Assembly (NCBI GenBank): GCA_035627375.1
Contig: DASPLX010000025.1
Span: 1 to 44,098 of the forward strand
DNA: 44,098 nucleotides
Source: DASPLX01 sp035627375
Lineage (GTDB): Bacteria > Pseudomonadota > Gammaproteobacteria > Burkholderiales > Burkholderiaceae_D
Reading direction: 5' to 3'
In this document: piece after piece, positions 6,920 to 15,300 of the stretch
Numbering within the stretch: position 1 is the stretch's first letter
Layout: each line of letters opens with the position of its first letter
The notes under the pieces: model-generated
The model's input: only the letters and a program-made list of their open reading frames with translations
Told to the model about the DNA's origin: nothing
Databases searched by the model: none
Position numbers and translations under genes: made by a program

Positions 6920-9900
6920 ATGAACGCCCCAGCACAAATCGAGGCTTTGCTTTCCGACCACGAGACCGGCGCCACGCCCACGCGCCTGCGCGAGATTCCT
7001 TATAACTACACCTCGTTCTCCGACCGCGAAATCGTGATGCGCCTGCTGGGCGAGGAAGCCTGGCGCCTGGTCGACGATTTGCGCGGCGCGCGCCAGACCG
7101 GACGTTCGGCGCGCATGCTGTACGAAGTGCTCGGCGATATCTGGGTCGTGCGGCGCAATCCGTATCTGCAGGACGACATGCTCGATAATCCGAAGCGGCG
7201 CGCGGCCTTGATCGATGCGCTGCATCACCGCCTGAACGAAATCGAGAAGCGCCGCCACCAGGCGGAAGCGGAGGATGGCAACGGCGAGCGCCGGGCCTCC
7301 AGCGTCGATGCCTTGCTGCGCATGGCGCGCAAGGCGGTCGCCGACTTCGGCGACGAATTCCGCCAGATGTACGACTTGCGCCGCCGCGCCACCCGGGTGC
7401 TCGGCCGCTACACGGCGAAGGACAACATCAAGTACGACGGCTTGTCGCGCGTTTCCCACGTGACGGACGCGACCGACTGGCGGGTCGAGTATCCGTTCGT
7501 GGTGCTGACGCCCGATTCGGAAGACGAGATGGCCGGCCTGGTGAAGGGCTGCATCGAACTCGGCCTGACCATCATTCCGCGCGGCGGCGGCACAGGGTAC
7601 ACCGGCGGCGCGGTGCCGCTGACGCCGCTGTCGGCCGTCATCAACACCGAAAAGCTGGAACAGCTCGGCGCCGTCGAGATGCTCAGGCTGCCGGGCGTGG
7701 AGCGCGAATACGCGACCATTCATTCCGGCGCGGGCGTGGTCACCAAGCGCGTGTCCGATGCGGCGGAAAAGGCCGGCTTCGTGTTCGCGGTCGACCCGAC
7801 TTCCGCCGAGGCTTCCTGCATCGGCGGCAATATCGCGATGAACGCCGGCGGCAAGAAAGCCGTGCTGTGGGGCACCGCGCTCGACAATCTCGCCAGCTGG
7901 CGCATGGTCGATCCGAACGGCGACTGGCTCGAAGTCACGCGCCTCGATCACAACCTCGGCAAGATCCATGACGTCGAGGTGGCGCGCTTCAAGCTCGAGT
8001 GGACGCACCCGGCCGACAAGGGGCGGAGCAATGCGCCGTTCAAGACCGAGATCCTGGAGATTCCGGGGCGCGTGTTCCGCAAGGAAGGCCTCGGCAAGGA
8101 CGTGACCGACAAGTTCCTGGCCGGCCTGCCCGGCATCCAGAAAGAGGGCTGCGACGGCTTGATCACGTCGGCGCGCTGGATCCTGCACAAGATGCCGAAG
8201 CATACGCGCACCGTCTGTCTCGAATTCTTCGGCGAGGCGCGCGACGCGATCCCCTCGATCGTCGAAATCAAGGATTATCTCGACCAGTTGCCGAAGACCG
8301 GCGGCCCGGAATTCGCGACAATCAAGCTGGCCGGCCTCGAGCATCTCGACGAACGCTACCTGCGCGCGGTCGGCTACGCGACCAAGTCCAAGCGCGGCAC
8401 GCTGCCGAAGATGGCCTTGTTCGGCGATATCGTCGGCGACCACGAGGAAGCCGTCGCGCATGCCGCGTCGGAAGTGATCCGCATCGCCAATACGCGCGTC
8501 GGCGAAGGCTTCGTCGCCGTCAGCCCGGAAGCGCGCAAGAAGTTCTGGCTCGACCGCGCCCGCACCGCCGCCATCGCCAAGCACACCAACGCGTTCAAGA
8601 TCAACGAAGACGTCGTGATCCCGCTCGAACGCATGGGCGAATACACCGACGGCATCGAGCGCATCAACATCGAACTGTCGATCAAGAACAAGCTGCAGCT
8701 GGTCGGCCGGCTGAAATCCTTCTTCGCGCGCGAGCATCTTCCGCTCGGCAAGAGCGAGGATGCGGAAGGCAAGGACATTCCGGACGACGTGCTGCTGGAA
8801 GACCGCGTCAACCAGACGCACCAGTTGCTGGCGGCGGTCGAGGCGCGCTGGACCTACCTGCTCGGGAATCTCGATAAGCCGCTGCGCGAGGCCAAGGCGG
8901 AAATGCTGCCGCTGGGGCTCGACAGGCTGGCGCCGGCGTTCGACGAGCGCCTGGCGCGCCAGGCCGAGGCGACGGTATTCCACGTCCTGCAGGACCGCAC
9001 GATCCGGGTATCGTGGAAGTCCGAGCTGCGCGCCCCGTTGCGCCAGATCTTCAACGGCGCCGCCTTCAAGCTGATCCTCGACGAATGCACCGCGATCCAC
9101 AAGAGCGTGCTGCGCGGCCGCGTGTTCGTCGCGCTGCACATGCATGCCGGCGACGGCAACGTGCACACCAACATCCCGGTCAACTCCGACCACTACGAGA
9201 TGCTGCAGGATGCGCACAAGGCCGTCGCGCGCATCATGCGGCTCGCGCGCTCCCTCAACGGCGTGATCTCGGGCGAGCACGGCATCGGCATCACCAAGCT
9301 GGAATTCCTGACCGAGGACGAGATCGGCGCGTTCCGCGACTACAAGCGGCGCATCGATCCGGAAGGGCGCTTCAACAAGGGCAAGCTGCTCGACAATCCC
9401 GAGTTCCCGGCCGACCTGCGCAACGCCTATACGCCGTCGTTCGGCCTGATGGGCCATGAATCGCTGATCATGCAGCAGAGCGACATCGGCGCGATCTCCA
9501 ACAGCGTCAAGGATTGCCTGCGCTGCGGCAAGTGCAAGCCGGTGTGCGCCACCCACGTGCCGCGCGCCAACCTGCTCTACTCGCCGCGCAACAAGATTCT
9601 CGCCACCTCGCTGCTGGTCGAAGCCTTCCTTTACGAAGAGCAGACCCGGCGCGGCGTGTCGATCAAGCACTGGGAAGAATTCTCCGACGTGGCCGACCAT
9701 TGCACGGTCTGCCACAAGTGCGTCAATCCCTGCCCGGTCGACATCGACTTCGGCGACGTCTCGATGAACATGCGCAACCTGCTGCGCAAGATGGGCCAGA
9801 AGAAATTCAATCCCGGAACGGCCGCATCGATGTTCTTCCTGAACGCGACCGACCCCGCCACCATCAACGCCACACGCGAAGTCATGATCGGCTGGGGCTA

Positions 9901-10927
9901 CAAGGCGCAGCGCCTCGGCCACGAGCTGCTGAAGAAATTCGCCAAGAAGCAGACCAAGGCGCCGCCGTCGACGGTGGGCAAGCCGGCGGTCAAGGAGCAG
10001 GTGATCCACTTCGTCAACAAGAAGATGCCAGGCAACCTGCCGAAGAAGACGGCGCGCGCGCTGCTCGACATCGAGGACGACAAGATCATCCCGATCATCC
10101 GCGATCCGAAGAAGACCACCTCCGACAGCGAAGCCGTGTTCTACTTCCCGGGCTGCGGCTCCGAGCGCCTGTTCTCGCAAGTCGGCCTCGCCACGCAGGC
10201 GATGCTGTGGAACGTCGGCGTGCAGACCGTGCTGCCGCCCGGTTACCTGTGCTGCGGCTATCCGCAACGAGGATCCGGCCAATACGACAAGGCCGAGAAG
10301 ATGATGACGGACAACCGCGTGCTGTTCCATCGCGTCGCCAACACGCTCAACTACCTCGACATCAAGACCGTCGTGGTGTCGTGCGGCACCTGCTACGACC
10401 AGCTGGAAGGCTATGAATTCGACAAGATCTTCCCGGGCTGCCGCATCATCGACATCCACGACTACCTGCTGGAGAAGGGCGTCAAGCTCGAAGGCGTGAC
10501 CGGCACGCGCTACATGTACCACGAGCCTTGCCACAATCCGATGAAACAACAGGATTCGGTGAAGACCGTGAATGCGCTGATCACCACCGCCGACCACACG
10601 AAGATCGAGAAGAACGAGCGCTGCTGCGGCGAATCGGGCACGTTGGCCGTGACCCGCCCGGACATTTCCACCCAAGTGCGCTTCCGCAAGGAAGAGGAAA
10701 TGAAGAAAGGCGCCGCCAAGCTGCGCGCCGACGGCTACAAGGGCGACATCAAGATTCTTTCCTCTTGCCCGTCCTGCCTGCAGGGATTGTCGCGCTACAA
10801 CGACGACGCCGGTACGCAAGCCGACTACATCGTGGTCGAGATGGCGCGCCATCTGCTCGGCGAGAACTGGCTGCCGGAATACGTCGCCCAAGCCAATCGC
10901 GGCGGCATCGAGCGGGTGCTGGTATGA
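6920..10927 (+). CDS. Large FAD-binding / iron-sulfur oxidoreductase (DUF3683, FAD-oxidase, Fe-S, CCG domains)
   Basis: A 1335-residue fusion. Order seen: an N-terminal DUF3683-like region; a GlcD-type FAD-binding domain (IIPRGGGTGYTGGAVPLTP near residue 219); a FAD-oxidase C-terminal domain (LHMHAGDGNVHTNIPV, ISGEHGIGITK); two 4Fe-4S motifs, CLRCGKCKPVC (~865) and CTVCHKCVNPCP (~927); then a GlpC/GlcF-like part with two CCG repeats (FPGCGSERLF...LCCGYP and YHEPCHNP...RCCGESG) plus SCPSC. It combines what glycolate oxidase or D-lactate dehydrogenase splits into subunits, so it probably oxidises a 2-hydroxy acid and passes electrons towards quinone. The substrate cannot be read from sequence. 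Start ATG 6920 fits homology better than 6887. It overlaps the HIT gene by 4 bases (ATGA). Confidence 0.9.
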   Translation: MNAPAQIEALLSDHETGATPTRLREIPYNYTSFSDREIVMRLLGEEAWRLVDDLRGARQTGRSARMLYEVLGDIWVVRRNPYLQDDMLDNPKRRAALIDALHHRLNEIEKRRHQAEAEDGNGERRASSVDALLRMARKAVADFGDEFRQMYDLRRRATRVLGRYTAKDNIKYDGLSRVSHVTDATDWRVEYPFVVLTPDSEDEMAGLVKGCIELGLTIIPRGGGTGYTGGAVPLTPLSAVINTEKLEQLGAVEMLRLPGVEREYATIHSGAGVVTKRVSDAAEKAGFVFAVDPTSAEASCIGGNIAMNAGGKKAVLWGTALDNLASWRMVDPNGDWLEVTRLDHNLGKIHDVEVARFKLEWTHPADKGRSNAPFKTEILEIPGRVFRKEGLGKDVTDKFLAGLPGIQKEGCDGLITSARWILHKMPKHTRTVCLEFFGEARDAIPSIVEIKDYLDQLPKTGGPEFATIKLAGLEHLDERYLRAVGYATKSKRGTLPKMALFGDIVGDHEEAVAHAASEVIRIANTRVGEGFVAVSPEARKKFWLDRARTAAIAKHTNAFKINEDVVIPLERMGEYTDGIERINIELSIKNKLQLVGRLKSFFAREHLPLGKSEDAEGKDIPDDVLLEDRVNQTHQLLAAVEARWTYLLGNLDKPLREAKAEMLPLGLDRLAPAFDERLARQAEATVFHVLQDRTIRVSWKSELRAPLRQIFNGAAFKLILDECTAIHKSVLRGRVFVALHMHAGDGNVHTNIPVNSDHYEMLQDAHKAVARIMRLARSLNGVISGEHGIGITKLEFLTEDEIGAFRDYKRRIDPEGRFNKGKLLDNPEFPADLRNAYTPSFGLMGHESLIMQQSDIGAISNSVKDCLRCGKCKPVCATHVPRANLLYSPRNKILATSLLVEAFLYEEQTRRGVSIKHWEEFSDVADHCTVCHKCVNPCPVDIDFGDVSMNMRNLLRKMGQKKFNPGTAASMFFLNATDPATINATREVMIGWGYKAQRLGHELLKKFAKKQTKAPPSTVGKPAVKEQVIHFVNKKMPGNLPKKTARALLDIEDDKIIPIIRDPKKTTSDSEAVFYFPGCGSERLFSQVGLATQAMLWNVGVQTVLPPGYLCCGYPQRGSGQYDKAEKMMTDNRVLFHRVANTLNYLDIKTVVVSCGTCYDQLEGYEFDKIFPGCRIIDIHDYLLEKGVKLEGVTGTRYMYHEPCHNPMKQQDSVKTVNALITTADHTKIEKNERCCGESGTLAVTRPDISTQVRFRKEEEMKKGAAKLRADGYKGDIKILSSCPSCLQGLSRYNDDAGTQADYIVVEMARHLLGENWLPEYVAQANRGGIERVLV

Positions 10928-11385
10928 GCATGGGCGCCGGCAACTGCGAATTGTGCGAGCAAGCCGGCGGCGCGGTCGTGCTTGACGACGGCCGGCTGCG
11001 CATCGTCCTGGTCGACGATGCGAACTATCCTGGTTTCTGCCGCGTGATCTGGAATGCGCATGCGCGGGAAATGACCGACTTGTCCGCCGCCGATCGAGAA
11101 TTGTTCATGGACGCGGTCTGGCAAGTCGAGGCGGCGGTGCGCGAAGTCATGCGGCCGCACAAGATCAACCTCGCCTCGCTCGGCAACGTGGTCCCGCATC
11201 TGCATTGGCACGTGATCCCGCGCTTCGCGGACGATGCGCACTTTCCTGCGCCGATCTGGGCCGAGGCCAAGCGCGTTCCGGAAGCCGCCGCGCTCGAAAC
11301 CCGCCGCGCGCAATTGTCCGCGCTGCGCGAGGCTATCTTGCGTCGCGCCGACGCCGCTAAATCGAAGAAACGGACGCCTGTCTGA
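10924..11385 (+). CDS. HIT-domain nucleotide-binding protein
   Basis: A 153-residue protein with the histidine triad HLHWHV (H92, H94, H96) after SLGNVVP, and a CxxC pair (C8, C11: NCELC) near the start. HIT proteins are nucleotide hydrolases or transferases acting on the alpha-phosphate; this small bacterial branch has no settled substrate. The ATG at 10924 overlaps the oxidoreductase stop by 4 bases (ATGA), indicating coupling; a second ATG at 10930 is possible. The association with the oxidoreductase may be functional or only an operon accident. Confidence 0.9.
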   Translation: MSMGAGNCELCEQAGGAVVLDDGRLRIVLVDDANYPGFCRVIWNAHAREMTDLSAADRELFMDAVWQVEAAVREVMRPHKINLASLGNVVPHLHWHVIPRFADDAHFPAPIWAEAKRVPEAAALETRRAQLSALREAILRRADAAKSKKRTPV

Positions 11386-11413
11386 TCGGGGCGAGCCGTC
11401 CCGTCAGGCAGGC
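11376..11413 (+). terminator. Imperfect hairpin at the end of the HIT gene
   Basis: GCCTGTCTGA (11376-11385, including the stop codon) pairs with TCAGGCAGGC (11404-11413), one G-T wobble, loop 18 bases. No T run follows, so it is a weak candidate terminator or 3'-end stabiliser. Confidence 0.35.
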
Positions 11414-11521
11414 TGACAGGATGGCGGGCACGCGGACGGACACCATGCTCTTCTGTAAAACGCTATCATGCAGGCCTCTTGGCGGAGACCAAGCGATCGG
11501 GTTCTTATAGGGAGTTTTGCA

Positions 11522-12391
11522 ATGACAGGCTTTACAGGCATCTGGGTGCCGCTGGTCACCCCTTTCCGCAACGGCGAGATCGATTTCGCCGCGCTGCAAA
11601 AGCTGGCGCAACGCCTCGCCGGCAACGGCGTATCCGGCTTGATCGTCTGCGGTTCGACCGGCGAGGCGGCGGCCTTGAACGAGGAAGAGCAACTGGCGGC
11701 GCTCGATGCGGTGCTCGATGCGGTGCCGTCCTGCCCTGTGGTCATGGGCCTGGCCGGCAACAACCTGCCCGGCGTGCTCGCCAGGCTGGACAAGATTGCC
11801 CAGCGCCGCGTGGCCGGCCTGCTGGCTCCGACGCCGTATTACATCCGGCCGTCGCAGGCCGGCTTGGTCGACTATTTCCGCGTCCTGGCCGACGCCTCCG
11901 CGGTGCCGCTGATCCTCTACGACATTCCCTACCGCACCGGCGTCGCCATCGCGCTCGAAACCTTCCGCACCCTGGCGCAACACGACCGCATTGTCGCTCT
12001 AAAGGATTGCGGCGGGAACCAGGTGAACACGATGAGCCTGATCGCGGACGGCGCCCTGGACGTGCTGGCCGGCGAGGATGCGCAATTGCTGTCCACGCTC
12101 TGTCTCGGCGGCAGCGGCGGCATCCTCGCTTCGGCGCATGTCCGGCCCGATCTCTTCGCCCGCGTGGCGCGGCTGGTCGGCGAAGAACGCCTGACGGAAG
12201 CGCGCGAGATCTTCTACCGCCTGCTGCCGCTGATACGGCTGCTATTCGAGGAACCGAACCCGGGGCCGCTCAAGGCCGCGTTGGCGATGATGGACGGCAT
12301 GAGCGACGAATTGCGGGCGCCGATGCAGGCGGCTTCCGCGGAAACCCGGGAAAAGCTGGCGCGCGTCCTGAAACAGCTGGAATGCCTTTGA
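11522..12391 (+). CDS. dapA: DapA-family class I aldolase, 4-hydroxy-tetrahydrodipicolinate synthase-like
   Basis: A 289-residue (beta/alpha)8 aldolase. The Schiff-base lysine is K161 (IVALKDCGGN), with Y133 (ILYDIPYRTG), R138 and Y107 at the positions of the E. coli DapA active site. The usual GTTGE is GSTGE here (S45-T46), a small deviation. DapA condenses pyruvate with aspartate semialdehyde in lysine/diaminopimelate synthesis; the family also includes other pyruvate aldolases and the surroundings do not point to lysine. The start ATG at 11522 has a good Shine-Dalgarno (AGGGAG) and fits homology; the upstream ATG at 11468 is rejected. DUF971 follows. Confidence 0.88.
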   Translation: MTGFTGIWVPLVTPFRNGEIDFAALQKLAQRLAGNGVSGLIVCGSTGEAAALNEEEQLAALDAVLDAVPSCPVVMGLAGNNLPGVLARLDKIAQRRVAGLLAPTPYYIRPSQAGLVDYFRVLADASAVPLILYDIPYRTGVAIALETFRTLAQHDRIVALKDCGGNQVNTMSLIADGALDVLAGEDAQLLSTLCLGGSGGILASAHVRPDLFARVARLVGEERLTEAREIFYRLLPLIRLLFEEPNPGPLKAALAMMDGMSDELRAPMQAASAETREKLARVLKQLECL

Positions 12392-12425
12392 CATCTCCGG
12401 CGATACCGACCATGTCCTATTGATC

Positions 12426-12851
12426 ATGTCCGATGCCATGAAAACCTCCCCGCTTCCCGTGGAACTGACCGTCCACAAGCAATCGCGCACGCTTGAGATC
12501 GCGTTCGACGACGGCGCGGCGTTCGTGCTGCCGTTCGAGTTTTTGCGCGTCCATTCCCCATCCGCCGAAGTGCGCGGCCACGGGCCGGGACAGGAGGTGC
12601 TGCAGACCGGCAAGCGCGACGTGCTCATCACCGCCTTGGAGCCGGTCGGCAACTATGCGGTGCAGCCGCATTTCTCCGATGGCCATAACACCGGCATTTA
12701 CACCTGGAACTATCTCTATTCGCTCGGCCGCGACAAGGAAAAGCTGTGGGAAGATTATCTGCGGCGGCTGGAAGCGGCCGGCCATGGTCGGGAGGCGGGC
12801 CGCGATGCGCCGATGCCGGGTAGCGCCAAAGCGTGCGGGCATTCCCACTGA
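12426..12851 (+). CDS. DUF971 family protein
   Basis: A 141-residue protein matching DUF971, the fold also found at the N-terminus of gamma-butyrobetaine hydroxylases. Visible conserved parts are LPFEFLRVHSPSAEVRGHGP and NYAVQPHFSDGHNTGIYTWNYLYSLG. DUF971 is often coupled to Fe-S cluster proteins or, as in many betaproteobacteria, sits directly before ubiE; its activity is not known. Start is uncertain: ATG at 12426 or 12438, neither with a strong Shine-Dalgarno. The C-terminus ends CGHSH, a possible metal-binding tail. ubiE follows after about 90 bases with its own -10 box. Confidence 0.85.
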   Translation: MSDAMKTSPLPVELTVHKQSRTLEIAFDDGAAFVLPFEFLRVHSPSAEVRGHGPGQEVLQTGKRDVLITALEPVGNYAVQPHFSDGHNTGIYTWNYLYSLGRDKEKLWEDYLRRLEAAGHGREAGRDAPMPGSAKACGHSH

Positions 12852-12908
12852 GATCCGCGCCGCATCGGCGCCCCGGCGAACCGGCGCCGGGCGCGCGGGT
12901 CCCACTTG

Positions 12909-12914
12909 TATAAT
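12909..12914 (+). promoter_or_regulatory. -10 box for ubiE
   Basis: A perfect TATAAT 27 bases before the ubiE ATG, preceded directly by TTG. The upstream DNA is GC-rich and shows no consensus -35. It would give a leader of about 20 bases. Confidence 0.5.
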
Positions 12915-12941
12915 GGCGGCTTCCGCCAAGAACTCCGAATC

Positions 12942-13676
12942 ATGACCAATACCACCCACTTCGGTTACCAGACCGTTCCCGAGGAAGAAAAAGCGCACAA
13001 GGTCGCCGAAGTCTTCCATTCGGTGGCCGCGAAATACGACGTCATGAACGACCTGATGTCCGGCGGCCTGCACCGGCTCTGGAAGACGTTCACGATTGCC
13101 CAGGCCGGCATCCGGCCCGGCTTCAAGGTGCTCGACATCGCCGGCGGCACCGGCGACCTGGCCAAGGCATTCGCCAAGCGGGCGGGACCGTCCGGCGAAG
13201 TCTGGCTGACCGACATCAACGAATCGATGCTGCGCGTCGGTCGCGACCGGCTCCTGAACCAGGGAATGGTGACGCCGACGCTGCTGTGCGACGCCGAGAG
13301 ACTGCCGTTCCCGGACGATTATTTTGATCGCGTGTCCGTCGCTTTCGGTTTGCGCAACATGACGCACAAGGATGTCGCGCTGTCCGAGATGCGGCGGGTG
13401 CTCAAGCCGGGCGGCAAGCTGCTCGTGCTCGAGTTTTCCAAGGTCTGGGAACCGTTGCAAAAGCCGTACGACGTCTATTCGTTCTCGGTGCTGCCCTGGC
13501 TGGGCAAGCGGATTGCGAACGACGCCGACAGCTACCGTTATCTGGCAGAATCGATCCGCATGCATCCGGACCAGGAAACCCTGAAAAAGATGATGCAAGA
13601 CGCGGGGCTCGAGCGCGTCGAATATTTCAACCTGACCGCCGGTGTGGCGGCGCTGCATACCGGCATCAAGCTCTGA
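12942..13676 (+). CDS. ubiE: Demethylmenaquinone / 2-methoxy-6-polyprenyl-1,4-benzoquinol C-methyltransferase
   Basis: A 244-residue SAM-dependent methyltransferase of the UbiE/COQ5 family. The opening (FGYQTVPEEEKAHKVAEVF), SAM-binding motif VLDIAGGTGDLA, and the signatures YDVMNDLMSGGLHRLWK and VAFGLRNMTHKDVAL are all present. It performs the C-methylation in ubiquinone (and, where present, menaquinone) synthesis. The ATG at 12942 is chosen because homology begins MTNTTHFG. It heads a ubiquinone block with a Tim44-like gene, ubiJ and ubiB downstream; DUF971 lies before it. Confidence 0.97.
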   Translation: MTNTTHFGYQTVPEEEKAHKVAEVFHSVAAKYDVMNDLMSGGLHRLWKTFTIAQAGIRPGFKVLDIAGGTGDLAKAFAKRAGPSGEVWLTDINESMLRVGRDRLLNQGMVTPTLLCDAERLPFPDDYFDRVSVAFGLRNMTHKDVALSEMRRVLKPGGKLLVLEFSKVWEPLQKPYDVYSFSVLPWLGKRIANDADSYRYLAESIRMHPDQETLKKMMQDAGLERVEYFNLTAGVAALHTGIKL

Positions 13677-13704
13677 CCGGTACCGAAAATTGGAGGAAAA
13701 AGAC

Positions 13705-14640
13705 ATGAAACGAACCTTGGTTGCCATGATGATGGCTTTCGCCGCCTTGGCGGTCACCGTGCCCGATGCGGACGCCAAGCGCCTCGGCGGCGGCGGCGCC
13801 ATCGGCAAGCAGTCGCAGAACGTCAGCCGCCAGACGCCGACCAATACCCCGAATCAGGCCGGCAATACCGCCCAGCAGGCGCAACCGGCGCCCGGCGCGG
13901 CGCCGCAAGCGGCCCCGGCGAAGCCGGCCAGCTCCTGGAAAGGCATCCTCGGCGGCGCGCTGGCCGGCCTCGGCCTGGGCATGCTGTTCTCGCATCTCGG
14001 CCTGGGCGGCGCCATCGGCAATATCCTCGGCACGCTGTTGATGGTCGCGTTGCTGGCGGTGGCCGTCATGTTCCTCATGCGCTTGTTCCGCCGCAACAAC
14101 GGCAATCAGCCGGCCTACGCGGGCGCCGGCGCGGCCGGCCGGGCCCATACGCCGGAGATCGGCTCGCGCGTCGAGCCGCGCAACGAACCGGCCCCGCAGT
14201 CGGCCGCGCAGCCGATCGGCCTGCAATCCTCGGGGCCTGCAGGCGGCAACACGGCGCCCTGGGGCGTGCCGGCGGACTTCGACGTGGCCGGCTTCCTGCG
14301 CCATGCCAAGACGCATTTCATTCGCCTGCAAGCCGCCTGGGACAAGGCCGACGTGAACGATATCCGCGAATTCACGACGCCGGAAATGTTCGCCGAACTG
14401 AAGATGCAATTGCAGGAGCGAGGCGCGTCGCCGAACCACACCGATGTCGTCTCGCTCGATGCCGAACTGCTCGGCATCGACACCGTGGGCGCCGATTATC
14501 TGGCGAGCGTCAAGTTCTCGGGCATGATCAAGGAAGCCGAGAATGCGCCTGCCGCGCCGTTCGCCGAGGTCTGGAACCTGGCGAAACCGCGGGCGGGGCA
14601 GGGCGGCTGGCTGCTGGCCGGTATCCAGCAATTGTCTTAA
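13705..14640 (+). CDS. Tim44-like domain membrane-associated protein
   Basis: A 311-residue protein. The N-terminus is a signal-like segment (MKRTLVAMMMAFAALAV) followed by AKRLGGGGAIGKQSQNV, then a Pro/Ala/Gln-rich linker (residues ~45-75), a glycine-rich hydrophobic stretch with about two membrane segments (~80-130), another linker, and a C-terminal Tim44-like domain (~190-311; FLRHAKTHFIRLQAAWDK). Tim44 tethers Hsp70 at the mitochondrial import pore; the bacterial relatives have no established function. In this group the gene regularly sits between ubiE and ubiJ/ubiB. GGAGG precedes the ATG at 13705 by 10 bases. A strong terminator follows. Confidence 0.9.
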   Translation: MKRTLVAMMMAFAALAVTVPDADAKRLGGGGAIGKQSQNVSRQTPTNTPNQAGNTAQQAQPAPGAAPQAAPAKPASSWKGILGGALAGLGLGMLFSHLGLGGAIGNILGTLLMVALLAVAVMFLMRLFRRNNGNQPAYAGAGAAGRAHTPEIGSRVEPRNEPAPQSAAQPIGLQSSGPAGGNTAPWGVPADFDVAGFLRHAKTHFIRLQAAWDKADVNDIREFTTPEMFAELKMQLQERGASPNHTDVVSLDAELLGIDTVGADYLASVKFSGMIKEAENAPAAPFAEVWNLAKPRAGQGGWLLAGIQQLS

Positions 14641-14669
14641 TCAAGCGCCGCGAACTGGTAAACTCTGGG

Positions 14670-14698
14670 CCGCCCGTGAGAGTTCACGGGCGGTTTTT
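14670..14698 (+). terminator. Intrinsic terminator after the Tim44-like gene
   Basis: CCGCCCGTGA / TCACGGGCGG is a perfect 10-bp stem with a four-base loop followed by TTTTT. It lies only 15 bases before the ubiJ ATG, so ubiJ-ubiB must either depend on read-through or on a promoter overlapping the Tim44 end (a TAAACT at 14659-14664 is a weak -10 candidate). Confidence 0.88.
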
Positions 14699-14712
14699 AT
14701 TTGGCCCTCGAC

Positions 14713-15300
14713 ATGACATTCCTTCTGCCGCCCGTTGTCCCCGCCGCCCTCAACCACTTGCTTGCCCAGGAGCCGTGGGCGCGCGACAAGCTGTCCTGGC
14801 ATGCCGGCAAGACCGCCGTGTTCGACCTCGGCGCGGCGGCGGTGCGCTTGCGCGTGTCGGCGGACGGCCTGATGGAGAGCGCGCCGCAAGAGACGGCCGC
14901 CAGCGTCACGATCCGCATCAAGCCGGCCGATCTGCCGCTGATCCTGCGCGACCGCGAGCGCGCGTTCTCGTACGTGAAGATCGAGGGCGACGCCGACTTC
15001 GCCAATGCGATTTCCCAGGTGTCGCAGTCGCTGCGCTGGGACGCCGAGGAAGACCTCGCCAAACTGGTCGGGGACATCGCCGCCGTGCGCATCGTCCAGG
15101 GCGCGAAGGCAGCGTTCGAGACGGCCAGGACCACGCAGCGGAAATTGGCCGAGAACGCCGCCGAATATTTCCTGGAAGAGAACCCGATGCTGATGCGCCC
15201 GCAAGCGGTGGCCGATTTTTCCGCCGAGGTCGCGCGCTTGCGCGACGATGTCGAGCGGCTCGCCAAGCGCATCGAGAAACTGGAAGGCGGCGCGAAATGA
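14713..15300 (+). CDS. ubiJ: Ubiquinone biosynthesis accessory factor UbiJ (SCP2 domain)
   Basis: A 195-residue protein with an N-terminal SCP2 lipid-binding domain (VTIRIKPADLPLILRDRERAF, IEGDADFANAISQV) and a C-terminal coiled coil (AEVARLRDDVERLAKRIEKLE). UbiJ binds ubiquinone intermediates and holds together the Ubi metabolon, working with UbiK; it is needed for aerobic ubiquinone synthesis. The first ATG is 14713; a TTG at 14701 is possible. The stop overlaps the ubiB start (ATGA), and ubiE-(Tim44)-ubiJ-ubiB order supports the name. Confidence 0.9.
   Translation: MTFLLPPVVPAALNHLLAQEPWARDKLSWHAGKTAVFDLGAAAVRLRVSADGLMESAPQETAASVTIRIKPADLPLILRDRERAFSYVKIEGDADFANAISQVSQSLRWDAEEDLAKLVGDIAAVRIVQGAKAAFETARTTQRKLAENAAEYFLEENPMLMRPQAVADFSAEVARLRDDVERLAKRIEKLEGGAK

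Noticed and set aside
6830..10891. 1353-codon minus-strand open frame opposite the oxidoreductase
   Set aside because: High-GC antisense shadow. The plus-strand frame has every FAD, Fe-S and CCG motif; the minus frame has none.
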